Below, in pieces: positions 9,414 to 17,945 of a DNA stretch of 64,000 nt. Position 1 is the stretch's first letter; every line of letters starts with the position of its first letter. A program made the position numbers and the translations under genes. A model generated the notes under the pieces. The model was not told where the DNA came from, searched no databases, and saw nothing but the letters and a program-made list of their open reading frames with translations. Location of the stretch: positions 6,634,001-6,698,000 of the forward strand of contig NZ_CP108383.1 in the NCBI RefSeq assembly GCF_035958815.1. Reading direction: 5' to 3'. Source of the stretch: Nocardia sp. NBC_01327. GTDB lineage: Bacteria > Actinomycetota > Actinomycetes > Mycobacteriales > Mycobacteriaceae.

Positions 9414-12129
9414 CAGGCTGATCTCCTTCGGACAGCACGGTGACCGTGCCGTTGATGCCGTCGACGCGAATTCGCATACCGGTCCGCAGGCGGGTGGCGG
9501 CGTCCTTGACCTGAACCACGGTGGGCACGCCCAATTCCCGCGCCACAATGGCCACATGGGTCAGCGGGCTGCCCCGCTCGATCACCAGCGCCGTCGCGGA
9601 CGGCAGTGCGGCCACCCATCCGGGGTCGGTGCGGTAGGCGACCAGAATGCCGCCCGCCACATCGCGGGGCTCGTCCACCACGACTGCCGGGCCTTCGACA
9701 ATGCCCGCCGCCGAGGGTGTTCCGGTCAGCACCGTGCCCACGGTGGCGGCCGCGGTGGTGGTGAGCGGCACCCAGCCCTGTTCGGCCAGCTCCGCACGAC
9801 CCAGCGCCGGGCCGAGGGTGCGGAATCTCGCGGGCGCGACCAGGGTGGAATCCTTCGCCCGCAGCACCTTCCGTGCGGCGACGAGGGCGCGCAGCGTCGT
9901 CGTATCCTCGCCCTCGTAGCAGCCGCGCATTTCGCTATTGGTCAGGTAGAACACATCGGCGAACTCGTCGAGTACACCGCGCGCCACCAGATCCCGGCCC
10001 ATTACCCGGATCATGCGCTTGACCATGCCGAAGGCGCGGGTGCGGCAGAAGCGCAGCCGCTCGCGGTGCGCGGCGCAGCGAGAGGCCTTGGCGCGCAGCC
10101 GTTCATAGATCCGCCGGCGCGGGCCGCGCAGATTCGCGTCGAGATAGGCGTCCGCCTCGGCGGAGCGGCTGGCGGTGGCGGCATCACCGACCCGGCCCGA
10201 GGCACTGCGCAGCATGACGAACAGGCTGGCCGGATCCTCGCGCAGGTCGGGGGTTTCCAGCTTGAGCTCGTCCAGGCTGCGATAGCCGTACAGGTCGATG
10301 TAGGCGTTCACGCGGGACAGGAATTCCGCGCGATCGGAGTTCTGCAGTTCGGCGTAGATCTGTTCCGGTGCACTGGAATTGATCAGCGCCGTCAACTCCG
10401 GATCGGCGCGCACGAGCTGGGCCAGCTCCGTCATGGCCCGCGCGGGATCGGCGGATTCGACATCGGCCCCCGGACCCACCACGGCATACAGGAACCATTC
10501 CGGCGCCTTGGGCAGGAAGAGCTTGGTGAGCAGGAACATGGCCCCGGTGAGGGTCAGCAGGAGGGCGTCGAGCACCATCAGCGGGCCCCAGCGCTCGACC
10601 AGGTCCCGATCCACCGTCCGGTAGGCCGCATAGGCTTGTTCGCCGGTCAGCTCGGTGTAGTCGAGAGCGTCGTATTCGTCGTAGACCCGGTAGAACTCGG
10701 TGACGAACCGCTCGACCATGGCATCGATTCCGCGCAGCCGCCGCACATAGATCGCCGTGGTGAGCGCGCGCGAGCGCAGTCGGGCGGTGCGACTGCGGAA
10801 TACGAACGGCCGCAGGGTCTTCGCGATATCGTCGGCCAGGGGTTCGTCGACACCGAGCGCGGCCTCGAGCACCTTGCGGTTGAGCGGATATCCGGGCGCG
10901 ATGCCGACCATCCGATACCAGTGCAGCAGGTTGTAGTACACGCGAGAGTGAAAGCTGCCCAGCAGCACCGAGGTCCACGCGTCGGTCTGGCGCAGCTGTT
11001 CGTCCGGGACGCCCAGCGAGGCCGCATAACCGCGATAGACCCGGCCGTAGATATCGGCGGCCGTGGTGTAGGTGAGCGGTGAGGTGACGCCGCTGAAGCT
11101 CTCGATAATATTGGAGTTGTCCCAGATTCGCAGTTCACCGGCCGGAATCTCCTCCCCCGCACCGCGCAACTCCACGGTCCGCCCGAGCGGTGCCGCCTCA
11201 CCGAGGGTGGTGATCGGCCGTGACTGCAATACCCATACGCCGATATCGTCGATGGCCCACTCGATGTCCTGCGGTGCACCGCAGTGTGATTCGAGCTTGC
11301 GGCCGATCTCGGTCAGCTCGGCGAGTTCGGCATCGGTGAGCACCGCACGCCCGCGCGCCTCCGCCTCGACCTCCCGCACCTCCCAGCCCTGCTCCCCCGC
11401 GGGCTCGTAGCGTCGATCCTTATCACCGAGCACGACCTCCAGCACCGCGCCGCTCAGCTTGTCGACGATCACCGAATCCGCGTCGACCGCACCGGAAACC
11501 AGGCCCTCCCCGAGCCCGTACACGGCGCTGATCACGGCCTCGTCCCGCGCGCCGGTCGCCGGATTCGCGGTGAACACCACACCGCTGGCCCGCGCCGCCA
11601 CCAGGCGCTGCAGCAGCACCGCCGGTGCGGCGGCACGCGGCAGCGCACGCGCGAAGGCGTAGCGGACGGCCCGCTCGGAGAATGCGGAGGCCCAGCAGTC
11701 GCGCACCCGCGCGAGGATCGCCGGTTCACCCCGGACATTGAGATACGTATCGAACTGTCCCGCATAGGAATTGCCCGCGCCGTCCTCGGCGAGCATCGAG
11801 GAGCGCACCGCGATCGGGCCGTCGCCCAGCCGCTCACCCGCGGTCGCGATCAGCTCCCGCACCACCTCCGGCACCGCCGCGGCCACCAGCTCGGCGCGCA
11901 GCTCCCCGGCGCGCACCACCGCCTGCTCCACCTCGGCGATCTCGGCGAATTCCGCTACCGCCGTGGACAATCCACTCTCATCCACAAACCTGTCGAACAC
12001 ATCCCTGCCGAGCACCACCCACTCCGGCACCCGCACACCACTGCTCTGCACCCCGTACAACCCGCGCGCCTTTCCACCCGCGAGCTCATCGATCACCACC
12101 GAATCGGACCACGGACCAAGCACCTGCAC
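9400..12129 (-). CDS. PEP-synthase / rifampicin-phosphotransferase-like enzyme
   Basis: A 909-residue protein with three-part architecture: an N-terminal ATP-grasp PPDK domain (KARGLYGV, later GPIAVRSSMLAEDGAGNSYAGQ, the ATP-binding region), a central helical substrate domain of about 400 residues, and a C-terminal swivelling phospho-His domain where IERGSPLTHVAIVARELGVP carries the catalytic His. Length and central domain fit rifampicin-phosphotransferase-like proteins better than PEP synthase, since no PEP-binding TIM barrel is seen. Such enzymes move the beta-phosphate of ATP to a small molecule. GTG at 12129 is preceded by GGGAG at 7 nt spacing; a second in-frame GTG at 12123 is possible. 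First gene of the operon. Confidence 0.8.
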   Translation of the reverse strand: MQVLGPWSDSVVIDELAGGKARGLYGVQSSGVRVPEWVVLGRDVFDRFVDESGLSTAVAEFAEIAEVEQAVVRAGELRAELVAAAVPEVVRELIATAGERLGDGPIAVRSSMLAEDGAGNSYAGQFDTYLNVRGEPAILARVRDCWASAFSERAVRYAFARALPRAAAPAVLLQRLVAARASGVVFTANPATGARDEAVISAVYGLGEGLVSGAVDADSVIVDKLSGAVLEVVLGDKDRRYEPAGEQGWEVREVEAEARGRAVLTDAELAELTEIGRKLESHCGAPQDIEWAIDDIGVWVLQSRPITTLGEAAPLGRTVELRGAGEEIPAGELRIWDNSNIIESFSGVTSPLTYTTAADIYGRVYRGYAASLGVPDEQLRQTDAWTSVLLGSFHSRVYYNLLHWYRMVGIAPGYPLNRKVLEAALGVDEPLADDIAKTLRPFVFRSRTARLRSRALTTAIYVRRLRGIDAMVERFVTEFYRVYDEYDALDYTELTGEQAYAAYRTVDRDLVERWGPLMVLDALLLTLTGAMFLLTKLFLPKAPEWFLYAVVGPGADVESADPARAMTELAQLVRADPELTALINSSAPEQIYAELQNSDRAEFLSRVNAYIDLYGYRSLDELKLETPDLREDPASLFVMLRSASGRVGDAATASRSAEADAYLDANLRGPRRRIYERLRAKASRCAAHRERLRFCRTRAFGMVKRMIRVMGRDLVARGVLDEFADVFYLTNSEMRGCYEGEDTTTLRALVAARKVLRAKDSTLVAPARFRTLGPALGRAELAEQGWVPLTTTAAATVGTVLTGTPSAAGIVEGPAVVVDEPRDVAGGILVAYRTDPGWVAALPSATALVIERGSPLTHVAIVARELGVPTVVQVKDAATRLRTGMRIRVDGINGTVTVLSEGDQPDETH

Positions 12130-12520
12130 TAGAGCTCTCCCATCACCCCCCGACCGGAGCCGCAGTCTCGGCGCGCAGCCCGGCGGGGAGCCGAACAAGA
12201 TCGAAGGACTCTCTTTGAATAGTGCATGTTTCAAATGTGCGCCAGCCCACAATTCTCGGGTGTTTGCATCAAGCGGAGACTGAATGCCACGCCACCCGCG
12301 GGCTTTGCCGAGGCGGACGACCGCGACCCACTTCCGTCCCAGACAATCTCCGCGATTCGAGAAGTCGGCGCACACGACAACCGCCGCTGTTCACCAGACA
12401 GCCGGCGACGCTCGATGTCGTCACCCTGCTGCGTGCTGGCGACTCGGCGAAATGGTCACGCCGCGTGGACGAATCGAGCCCACCCCGCTCGCGCGACCGC
12501 AGCTGCGCCGGCCACGACCC
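12130..12520. other. Intergenic region upstream of the biosynthetic operon
   Basis: About 390 bases with no convincing gene on either strand. It must hold the promoter of the leftward operon starting at 12129. The only structure I see is the inverted repeat at 12214-12235 (separate entry). The last part lies downstream of the L7/L12-like gene, whose stop is at 12521. Confidence 0.6.
12214..12235. promoter_or_regulatory. AT-rich inverted repeat upstream of the operon
   Basis: TTTGAA and TTCAAA form 6-bp arms around a 10-nt spacer, inside otherwise GC-rich DNA, about 85 bp upstream of the first gene of the operon. It could be a regulator site. No regulator gene is nearby. Confidence 0.35.
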
Positions 12521-12904
12521 TCATTTGACGGTGGCGCGGGCTCCGGCGGTCTCCAGTTTGAATCGCGCGGTTTCGGCGGCGTCGCGGCTGAGGCCCTCGA
12601 GGACCTGCTTGGGGGCGGACTCGACCAGATCCTTCGCCTCCTTCAGGCCCAGGCCGGGGATGATTTCCCGAATGGCCTTGATGACCTGAATCTTCTTGTC
12701 CCCGAAGGATTCCAAGATCAAGTCGAATTCGGTTTGCTCATCGGCGACCTCGTCGACGGGAGCGGAGGTATCGGCCGCGACCGCCACCGGCGCGGCGGCG
12801 GTGACGCCGAACTGTTCTTCGAATGCCTTGACGAACCCCGAAAGCTCCAGCAGCGTCATGCCTTTGAAGACGTCCAGCAACTCGTCGACGGTCATCTTGG
12901 CCAT
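12521..12904 (-). CDS. rplL: Ribosomal protein L7/L12 paralogue
   Basis: A 127-residue full-length bL12: an N-terminal dimerisation domain (TVDELLDVFKGMTLLELSGFVKAFEE split around residues 5-30), an Ala-rich hinge, and the C-terminal factor-binding domain with GDKKIQVIKAIREI and GLGLKEAKDLVE. It recruits translation GTPases to the ribosomal stalk. The ATG at 12904 is chosen for its AAGGGG ribosome-binding site. There is no rplJ beside it, so this is probably a second copy outside the usual L10-L12 operon. Sequence drift in the helix after KEAKDLVE (SAPKQVLEGLSRDAAETARF) fits a paralogue. Confidence 0.88.
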   Translation of the reverse strand: MAKMTVDELLDVFKGMTLLELSGFVKAFEEQFGVTAAAPVAVAADTSAPVDEVADEQTEFDLILESFGDKKIQVIKAIREIIPGLGLKEAKDLVESAPKQVLEGLSRDAAETARFKLETAGARATVK

Positions 12905-12983
12905 GATGCACCCCTTATAACGCTGACCAGGCGGTACATCCATCATATGCGCGCCGGGCGGGCGGCGGCCGCGCGCGCAGGCC

Positions 12984-13373
12984 TCAGTTCTGCGGCGAAA
13001 TCAAGGTCGTCAGATACTCGCGCTCGGCGGCGTCCAGGGGGCGGGGAGCACTGTCCGACACCGCCACCAGCGTGGAAGTCGCTGTGAGATAGAGGGATTC
13101 GGCATCGCGGATCTCGTGCGCCAGGGTGAAGGAGCTGTTCCCGATGCGTTCCACCGCCGTGGTCACGGTGACCGGGTCGGCGCGAAAGGTCAGCGGGGTG
13201 CGGTAACTGAGCCGCTGACCCGCGACCACCACGCGCCACGGCCCCGCCGCCGCTTCGTGCCGGGCCAGCAGATCGGACCGGGCCTCGTCCAGGTATTGCG
13301 CGAACACCACATTGTTGAGGTGCTGGAAGGCATCCATATCGGTGCGGCGCAGCTGGATGGCATAGGTGTGCAT
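12984..13373 (-). CDS. 4HBT-type hotdog thioesterase A
   Basis: A 129-residue hotdog protein. RRTDMDAFQHLNNVVFAQYLDEAR (around residues 9-32) is the hallmark of 4-hydroxybenzoyl-CoA-type thioesterases, the conserved Asp and the HLNN loop being catalytic or substrate-contacting. It hydrolyses acyl-CoA or acyl-ACP thioesters. It overlaps the paralogous upstream gene by ATGA, so the two are made together and may form a heteromer. Neighbouring acyl-activation genes make a role in acyl-chain release possible but unproven. Confidence 0.88.
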   Translation of the reverse strand: MHTYAIQLRRTDMDAFQHLNNVVFAQYLDEARSDLLARHEAAAGPWRVVVAGQRLSYRTPLTFRADPVTVTTAVERIGNSSFTLAHEIRDAESLYLTATSTLVAVSDSAPRPLDAAEREYLTTLISPQN

Positions 13374-13756
13374 CAGGCACTCAACTCCTCGAGCATATGG
13401 CGTTCGCTGTCCTGCAGCGGCCGGGAGCGCTGCGCCTCACGATCGAAGGCGACCATGGTGCAGGTGGCGGTCGAATAGAGCGCATCCTCGTCCCGGATCT
13501 CCTGCACCAGCGTGAAGGAGGACGTGCCCACCTTGCTCACCCAGGTCTCCACCCGCACCGGCTGCGCCCGATACCGCAGCGGCGTCAGATAGTCGATATC
13601 CATCTGCGCGACCACGCTCGCCCCGCGGAAGCCGCGCGAGCGGAACAGATCGATCCGGGTTTCCTCCAGGTAGCGGAGGTGGACGGCATTGTGCACATGG
13701 CCGTCCGCGTCCATATCGGACCAGCGCAGCGGGCAGAGGAAGAGGTGTCGGGCCAC
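13373..13756 (-). CDS. 4HBT-type hotdog thioesterase B
   Basis: A 127-residue paralogue of the next gene, with LRWSDMDADGHVHNAVHLRYLEETRIDLF carrying the conserved Asp and the HVHN loop of the family, then QMDIDYLTPLRYR and KVGTSSFTLVQEI. The two share motif order throughout and arose by tandem duplication. It probably acts as an acyl-CoA thioesterase. The ATG at 13756 follows a GC-rich stretch with no strong ribosome-binding site. The promoter would lie in the 114-bp gap to the divergent regulator gene. Confidence 0.88.
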   Translation of the reverse strand: MARHLFLCPLRWSDMDADGHVHNAVHLRYLEETRIDLFRSRGFRGASVVAQMDIDYLTPLRYRAQPVRVETWVSKVGTSSFTLVQEIRDEDALYSTATCTMVAFDREAQRSRPLQDSERHMLEELSA

Positions 13757-13870
13757 CCGGCATTTCTATCAAGCCGCACCGCGGCGGCTCGGACCGGGCG
13801 GTCTCACAATGGCTCGAATTGCCAGAGTTGTGTCGTTGACGCCATCGGCCGGGAGTCGCAGGCTGTAGGC

Positions 13871-14827
13871 ATGCGGGTGGTGCTGATGGTCGTCTACGAC
13901 GGGTTCCAGTTGCTCGATCTGGCCGGGCCCGCCGATGTGTTCAGCGCGGCCGCGGCGCTGGGGGCGACGCCGGGATATCGGGTGGAGGTCGCGGCGATGC
14001 GAGCCGGGCCGGTGCGCACCTCCAGCGGGGTGGTGGTGACCGCCGAGCACGCGCTCGGAGACTGGCACGATCCGGTGGACACCCTGCTCGTCGCGGGCGG
14101 GCTGACCTTCTGGACCGCGAGCGCGGACCGGGAACTGGTGGCGGGCATCCGGCAGACGGCGATCTGCGCCGAACGCGTCGGGTCGGTCTGCACGGGCACC
14201 TTTCTGCTGGCGCATGCGGGACTGCTCGACGGCCGCCGGGCGACCACGCACTGGGCCGGCGGGGACCTGCTGGCCGAGCAGTTTCCCACGGTGACGACGG
14301 AGCCGGATCGGATCTATGTGCGCGACGGGCACATCTGGACCTCCGCGGGGGTCACGGCCGGGATCGATCTGGCCCTCGCCATCGTGGCCGCCGACCACGG
14401 ACCGGATCTGGCACGTGAGGTCGCGCGCTGGCTCGTCGTCTATCTGCGCCGGCCCGGTGGGCAGAGTCAGTTCAGCGCGCCGCTCGCCTCCACTCCGCCG
14501 CAGCGGAATTCGCTTCGCACCCTGCAGGTCTGGATGGAGGACCATCTCAGCGCCGATCTCTCCCTCGCGGGGCTGGCGGAGCACGTCGGGATGAGCACCC
14601 GGCATTTCTCCCGGGTATTCGCGAGCGAGACCGGAACCACCCCGGCCCGCTACGTCGAACAGGTGCGGATCGGCGCGGCACGGCGGCTGCTGGAGACGAC
14701 CGATCAGCCCATGGATCGGGTGGCCGCCGCCGTCGGACTGGGCAGTCCCGAGACGCTCTATCGAATCTTCCATCGCCACTTGGGCATCCCGCCCGGCGAG
14801 TATCGCGCTCGCTTCACCCGCTTTTGA
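13871..14827 (+). CDS. GlxA-type transcriptional regulator (DJ-1/PfpI plus AraC HTH)
   Basis: A 318-residue regulator. Residues 1-190 are a DJ-1/PfpI glutamine-amidotransferase-like domain (MVVYDGFQLLDLAGPADVF; the nucleophile-elbow Cys in SVCTGTFLLAHAGLL), used for ligand sensing. Residues about 210-318 hold two AraC helix-turn-helix motifs (SLAGLAEHVGMSTRHFSRVF, then ARRLLETTDQPMDRVAAAVG). It probably controls the PfpI protein gene 15 nt downstream and perhaps the P450. The start at 13871 matches the beginning of the PfpI domain; longer versions extend into the thioesterase promoter. Confidence 0.9.
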   Translation: MRVVLMVVYDGFQLLDLAGPADVFSAAAALGATPGYRVEVAAMRAGPVRTSSGVVVTAEHALGDWHDPVDTLLVAGGLTFWTASADRELVAGIRQTAICAERVGSVCTGTFLLAHAGLLDGRRATTHWAGGDLLAEQFPTVTTEPDRIYVRDGHIWTSAGVTAGIDLALAIVAADHGPDLAREVARWLVVYLRRPGGQSQFSAPLASTPPQRNSLRTLQVWMEDHLSADLSLAGLAEHVGMSTRHFSRVFASETGTTPARYVEQVRIGAARRLLETTDQPMDRVAAAVGLGSPETLYRIFHRHLGIPPGEYRARFTRF

Positions 14828-14842
14828 AAGAGAGAGTGCCCC

Positions 14843-15574
14843 ATGACCTTCCAAATCGCCATTGTGCTGTACCCGGGCATGACCGTCCTGGACGCGATCG
14901 GTCCCTACGAGGTGCTGCGCTCACTGCCCGACAGCGAATTGCGGTTCGTCTCCAATGAAGTCGGGCCGATCGTCTCCGACAGCGGCGTGCTGGTCCTGGG
15001 CGCGACGCACACCTTCGCGGAGACACCGGCCCCGGATCTGGTGCTGGTGGGCGGCTCGGGAACGGCGACAACCGAGGCCATGGCCAATCGGGAGCTCATC
15101 GACTGGCTGCGCGGCGTGCATCCGAAGACGCAGTGGACCACCTCGGTATGCACCGGATCGCTGATCCTGGCGGCGGCGGACATCCTGCGGGGACACCCGG
15201 CGACCTCGCACTGGTCGGCCCAGCCGATGCTGGCCGCCTTCGGCGCGGAATCGCGACCGCACGAGCGGATCGTGCGCAGCGGCAAGATCGTCACCGCCGC
15301 AGGCGTTTCCGCGGGGATCGATCTGGGATTGTGGCTGGTCGGCGAGATCGCCGGAACCGAAGCCGCGCAGATGGTGCAGCTGGGCATCGAGTACGACCCG
15401 CAGCCGCCCTTCGACACCGGGCATCCGGACAAGGCCCCCGCCGATCTGCTGCGCAAGACCCGCCTCGAGATGACGAAATACGCTGCCAGGCCGCGAATTC
15501 CGCTGGATATCGCGACCGTCTTCTGGCATCTCACCCTCAATCGTGTCCGCGAACGCGGGTTCGCGCGGCGCTGA
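14843..15574 (+). CDS. DJ-1/PfpI family protein (isonitrile-hydratase-like)
   Basis: A 243-residue single-domain DJ-1/PfpI protein: IVLYPGMTVLDAIGPYEVL at the start, and the nucleophile elbow SVCTGSLILAAADIL with its Cys. It resembles the enzyme group that includes isonitrile hydratase, but reaction and substrate cannot be read from sequence. It shares domain type with the upstream regulator, 15 nt away, with a GAGAGAG-type ribosome-binding site. Such regulator/enzyme pairs of the same fold are common and suggest a shared ligand. Confidence 0.87.
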   Translation: MTFQIAIVLYPGMTVLDAIGPYEVLRSLPDSELRFVSNEVGPIVSDSGVLVLGATHTFAETPAPDLVLVGGSGTATTEAMANRELIDWLRGVHPKTQWTTSVCTGSLILAAADILRGHPATSHWSAQPMLAAFGAESRPHERIVRSGKIVTAAGVSAGIDLGLWLVGEIAGTEAAQMVQLGIEYDPQPPFDTGHPDKAPADLLRKTRLEMTKYAARPRIPLDIATVFWHLTLNRVRERGFARR

Positions 15575-15593
15575 ATTGCCGTAGCGTCGAAGT

Positions 15594-16787
15594 GTGAGCG
15601 AACTGCTCGATGCCTGGTTCTTCGCCGATCCGCACCGGTTCTACCGCCGCTGGCGGGAGCAGGGGCCGGTGCGTCGCGTCGATTTCGGTGACGGCCTCGA
15701 CCGCTGGCTGATTCTCGGGTACGACGAGGGCCGGGCGGCACTGGCCGATCCGCGACTGTGCAAGGACATCCGCCGATTCGATACCGTGCTGGCGCGCAAA
15801 CGCCCTGGGGCACGACGCAATCCGCGGCCCGATATCGTGCTGCGCCATATGCTCAATGCCGATCCGCCCGACCACACCCGACTGCGCAAGGCGGTCGGCA
15901 AGGCCTTCACGCCGCGGCGGGTGGCACAGTTGCAGCCGATCATCTCGCAGACCGCGAACGAACTGCTCGATGGGATGGCCGGGCACGATCAGGTCGATCT
16001 GCTGGAGGCCTTCGCGGTCCCGCTGCCGGTCACGGTGATCAGCCACCTGCTGGATGTGTCCATCCAGGACCGCGACACCTTCCGCGCCTGGAGCCGGACG
16101 CTGGTCGGGACGCCCGATCCCGGCAGCGACCCGGCCCGCGCCTACGGCGAGATCGGGCAGTTCCTGCGAAATATGCTGCGGGACAAGCGCGCACATCCCG
16201 GTGACGATCTGCTGTCCACCCTGCTCACCGATGACGATGCGCGGCTGAGCGAGCCGGAGATCGTGGGCATGGCCCTGCTGCTCCTGGTCGCCGGCCACGA
16301 GACCACGGTGAACCTGATCGGCAACGGCACCCTCGCCCTGCTGCACAATCGCGCCTGGCTGGAGCGGCTGCGCGCCGATCCGGAGCTGATTCCCGGCGCG
16401 ATCGAAGAATTCCTGCGCTTCAACGGCCCGGTCGATATGGCGACGCCCCGCTTCACCGTCGAGCCGATCACGGTGGGCGACACCGTCATTCCGGCCGGAG
16501 AAATCGTCTATATCGGCCTGGCCGCCGGCAATCGCGACCCCCGCCACTATCCCGACCCGGATGATCTGGACCCCACCGCCGACCGTGCGGGCCACCTCGC
16601 CTTCGGCCATGGCATCCACTTCTGTGTCGGCGCTCCCCTGGCCCGCCTGGAAGGCAAGATCGCCTTCAGCACTCTGCTCCAGCGCTTCCCGCATCTGAGC
16701 CTGGCCGTCGAGGACTCCCGGCTGCGCTGGTATGCGAATCCGGTGATCCACGGGCTCACCGCATTACCGGTCCGGTTACAGCCTTAG
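15594..16787 (+). CDS. Cytochrome P450 monooxygenase
   Basis: A 397-residue soluble bacterial P450. The I-helix oxygen-binding motif is LLVAGHETTVN (about residue 225), the K-helix ExxR is EEFLRF, and the haem loop FGHGIHFCVGAPLAR carries the axial Cys (about residue 346). It hydroxylates small lipophilic substrates using ferredoxin electrons; no ferredoxin gene adjoins it. The GTG at 15594 is preceded by TAGCGT and 6 nt, so the mRNA is probably leaderless and the gene may have its own promoter despite the short gap to the PfpI gene. Confidence 0.93.
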   Translation: MSELLDAWFFADPHRFYRRWREQGPVRRVDFGDGLDRWLILGYDEGRAALADPRLCKDIRRFDTVLARKRPGARRNPRPDIVLRHMLNADPPDHTRLRKAVGKAFTPRRVAQLQPIISQTANELLDGMAGHDQVDLLEAFAVPLPVTVISHLLDVSIQDRDTFRAWSRTLVGTPDPGSDPARAYGEIGQFLRNMLRDKRAHPGDDLLSTLLTDDDARLSEPEIVGMALLLLVAGHETTVNLIGNGTLALLHNRAWLERLRADPELIPGAIEEFLRFNGPVDMATPRFTVEPITVGDTVIPAGEIVYIGLAAGNRDPRHYPDPDDLDPTADRAGHLAFGHGIHFCVGAPLARLEGKIAFSTLLQRFPHLSLAVEDSRLRWYANPVIHGLTALPVRLQP

Positions 16788-16935
16788 CGCGCGCATTGCC
16801 CGAGGAGTATCGTTGCGGCCGAGCATGATTCGCTGATCGGTTGCCTCGGAGAGATCAGCGGAACCTGTCGGTGGGGCGACTTACGCTGGATCGGCACGTT
16901 TGTGCATTGCCTATCAGCGTAAAGAGTTGATCTTC

Positions 16936-17940
16936 ATGGCTGTATTTGCGATTTACGGGGCCACCGGCCATACCGGGCGCTTGGTCACCACCGAACTCCT
17001 CGCTCGCGGACAGGATGTCATCGTGTCCGGGCGGGATCCGCAGGCCCTTGCCGGGCTGGGCCAGGCCCGGGTGCTGGCCGCGCCACTCGATGATCCGGGG
17101 GCGCTCCGTGCGCTCGCCGAGGCGGCCGACGTCATCATTCACTGTGCGGGGCCCTTCTCCACCACCGGATTGCCGGTCGCCACCGCCGCGGTCGAGGGCG
17201 GTTGTCACTACATCGATCACTCCGTCGAAGTGCACTATGTGAAGCAGCTTTTCGACACCTTCCCCGAGCGGGCACAGCGGGCCGGGATCACCATGCTGCC
17301 CAGCGTGAGTTTCTACGGCGGGCTGGGTGATCTGCTGGCGGGCGCGGTCGCCCGGGATATATCCGATATCGACCGTGTCACCGTGGCCTACGCGGTGCAC
17401 AACTGGAAGATGACGCACGGGGCGGTGGAGACGGCCCGGCTGCTGTTCGCCGATACCGACCGCATCGGATTCGAGGACGGCGCACCGCGGTTCGGATTCG
17501 TGGAACCGCGCAATGCGATCTTCGCCTTCCCGCCACCGGTCGGGCCGCGCACCATGATCGCCCCGGTGCCGTTCCCGGAAGCGGTCACCGTGCCCCGGCA
17601 TGTGCGCACCAGGGCCGTGGAGGCCCAGCTCACCGCCCGCACCTTCGAGGAGGAACAGGCCTTCAGCAGTGAGAATGTCGACGACGACGAGCGCGCCGAC
17701 AGCGAATTCACCATTACCGCACAGGTTCTCGGAGCACACGGTGCCGCGGCCGGAAATCTGCGCGGGCGCGATCTGTGGCTGGCCGCCGCACTGACCTCGG
17801 TCGAGGCCGCGGTCCGGCTCACGGAGGGCGCGGCCAAGAGCGGAGTGGCCAGTCCCGGCGAAGCTTTCGACTCGACGGAATTCCTGACCACCCTCGCCGG
17901 CCGCGGCGTCTTCACCCTCGAACTCCCGGAACAGCGGTGA
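16936..17940 (+). CDS. Saccharopine-dehydrogenase-like / enoyl-reductase-like NAD(P) protein
   Basis: A 334-residue Rossmann-fold protein: AIYGATGHTGRLVTTELLARG at residues 5-25 is the dinucleotide-binding motif, followed by VIIHCAGPFSTTGLPV and CHYIDHS, the layout of saccharopine-dehydrogenase-like and trans-acting enoyl reductase proteins. It probably carries out an NAD(P)H-dependent redox step on a small molecule. The next gene begins 5 nt downstream, so they form a two-gene operon with a second NAD(P)-fold protein. Confidence 0.82.
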   Translation: MAVFAIYGATGHTGRLVTTELLARGQDVIVSGRDPQALAGLGQARVLAAPLDDPGALRALAEAADVIIHCAGPFSTTGLPVATAAVEGGCHYIDHSVEVHYVKQLFDTFPERAQRAGITMLPSVSFYGGLGDLLAGAVARDISDIDRVTVAYAVHNWKMTHGAVETARLLFADTDRIGFEDGAPRFGFVEPRNAIFAFPPPVGPRTMIAPVPFPEAVTVPRHVRTRAVEAQLTARTFEEEQAFSSENVDDDERADSEFTITAQVLGAHGAAAGNLRGRDLWLAAALTSVEAAVRLTEGAAKSGVASPGEAFDSTEFLTTLAGRGVFTLELPEQR

Positions 17941-17945
17941 GCGGC

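Noticed and set aside
6063..9443. Very long + strand reading frame opposite the acyl-ligase gene
   Set aside because: It mirrors the real gene on the minus strand, has no family resemblance and arises from GC-rich third positions.
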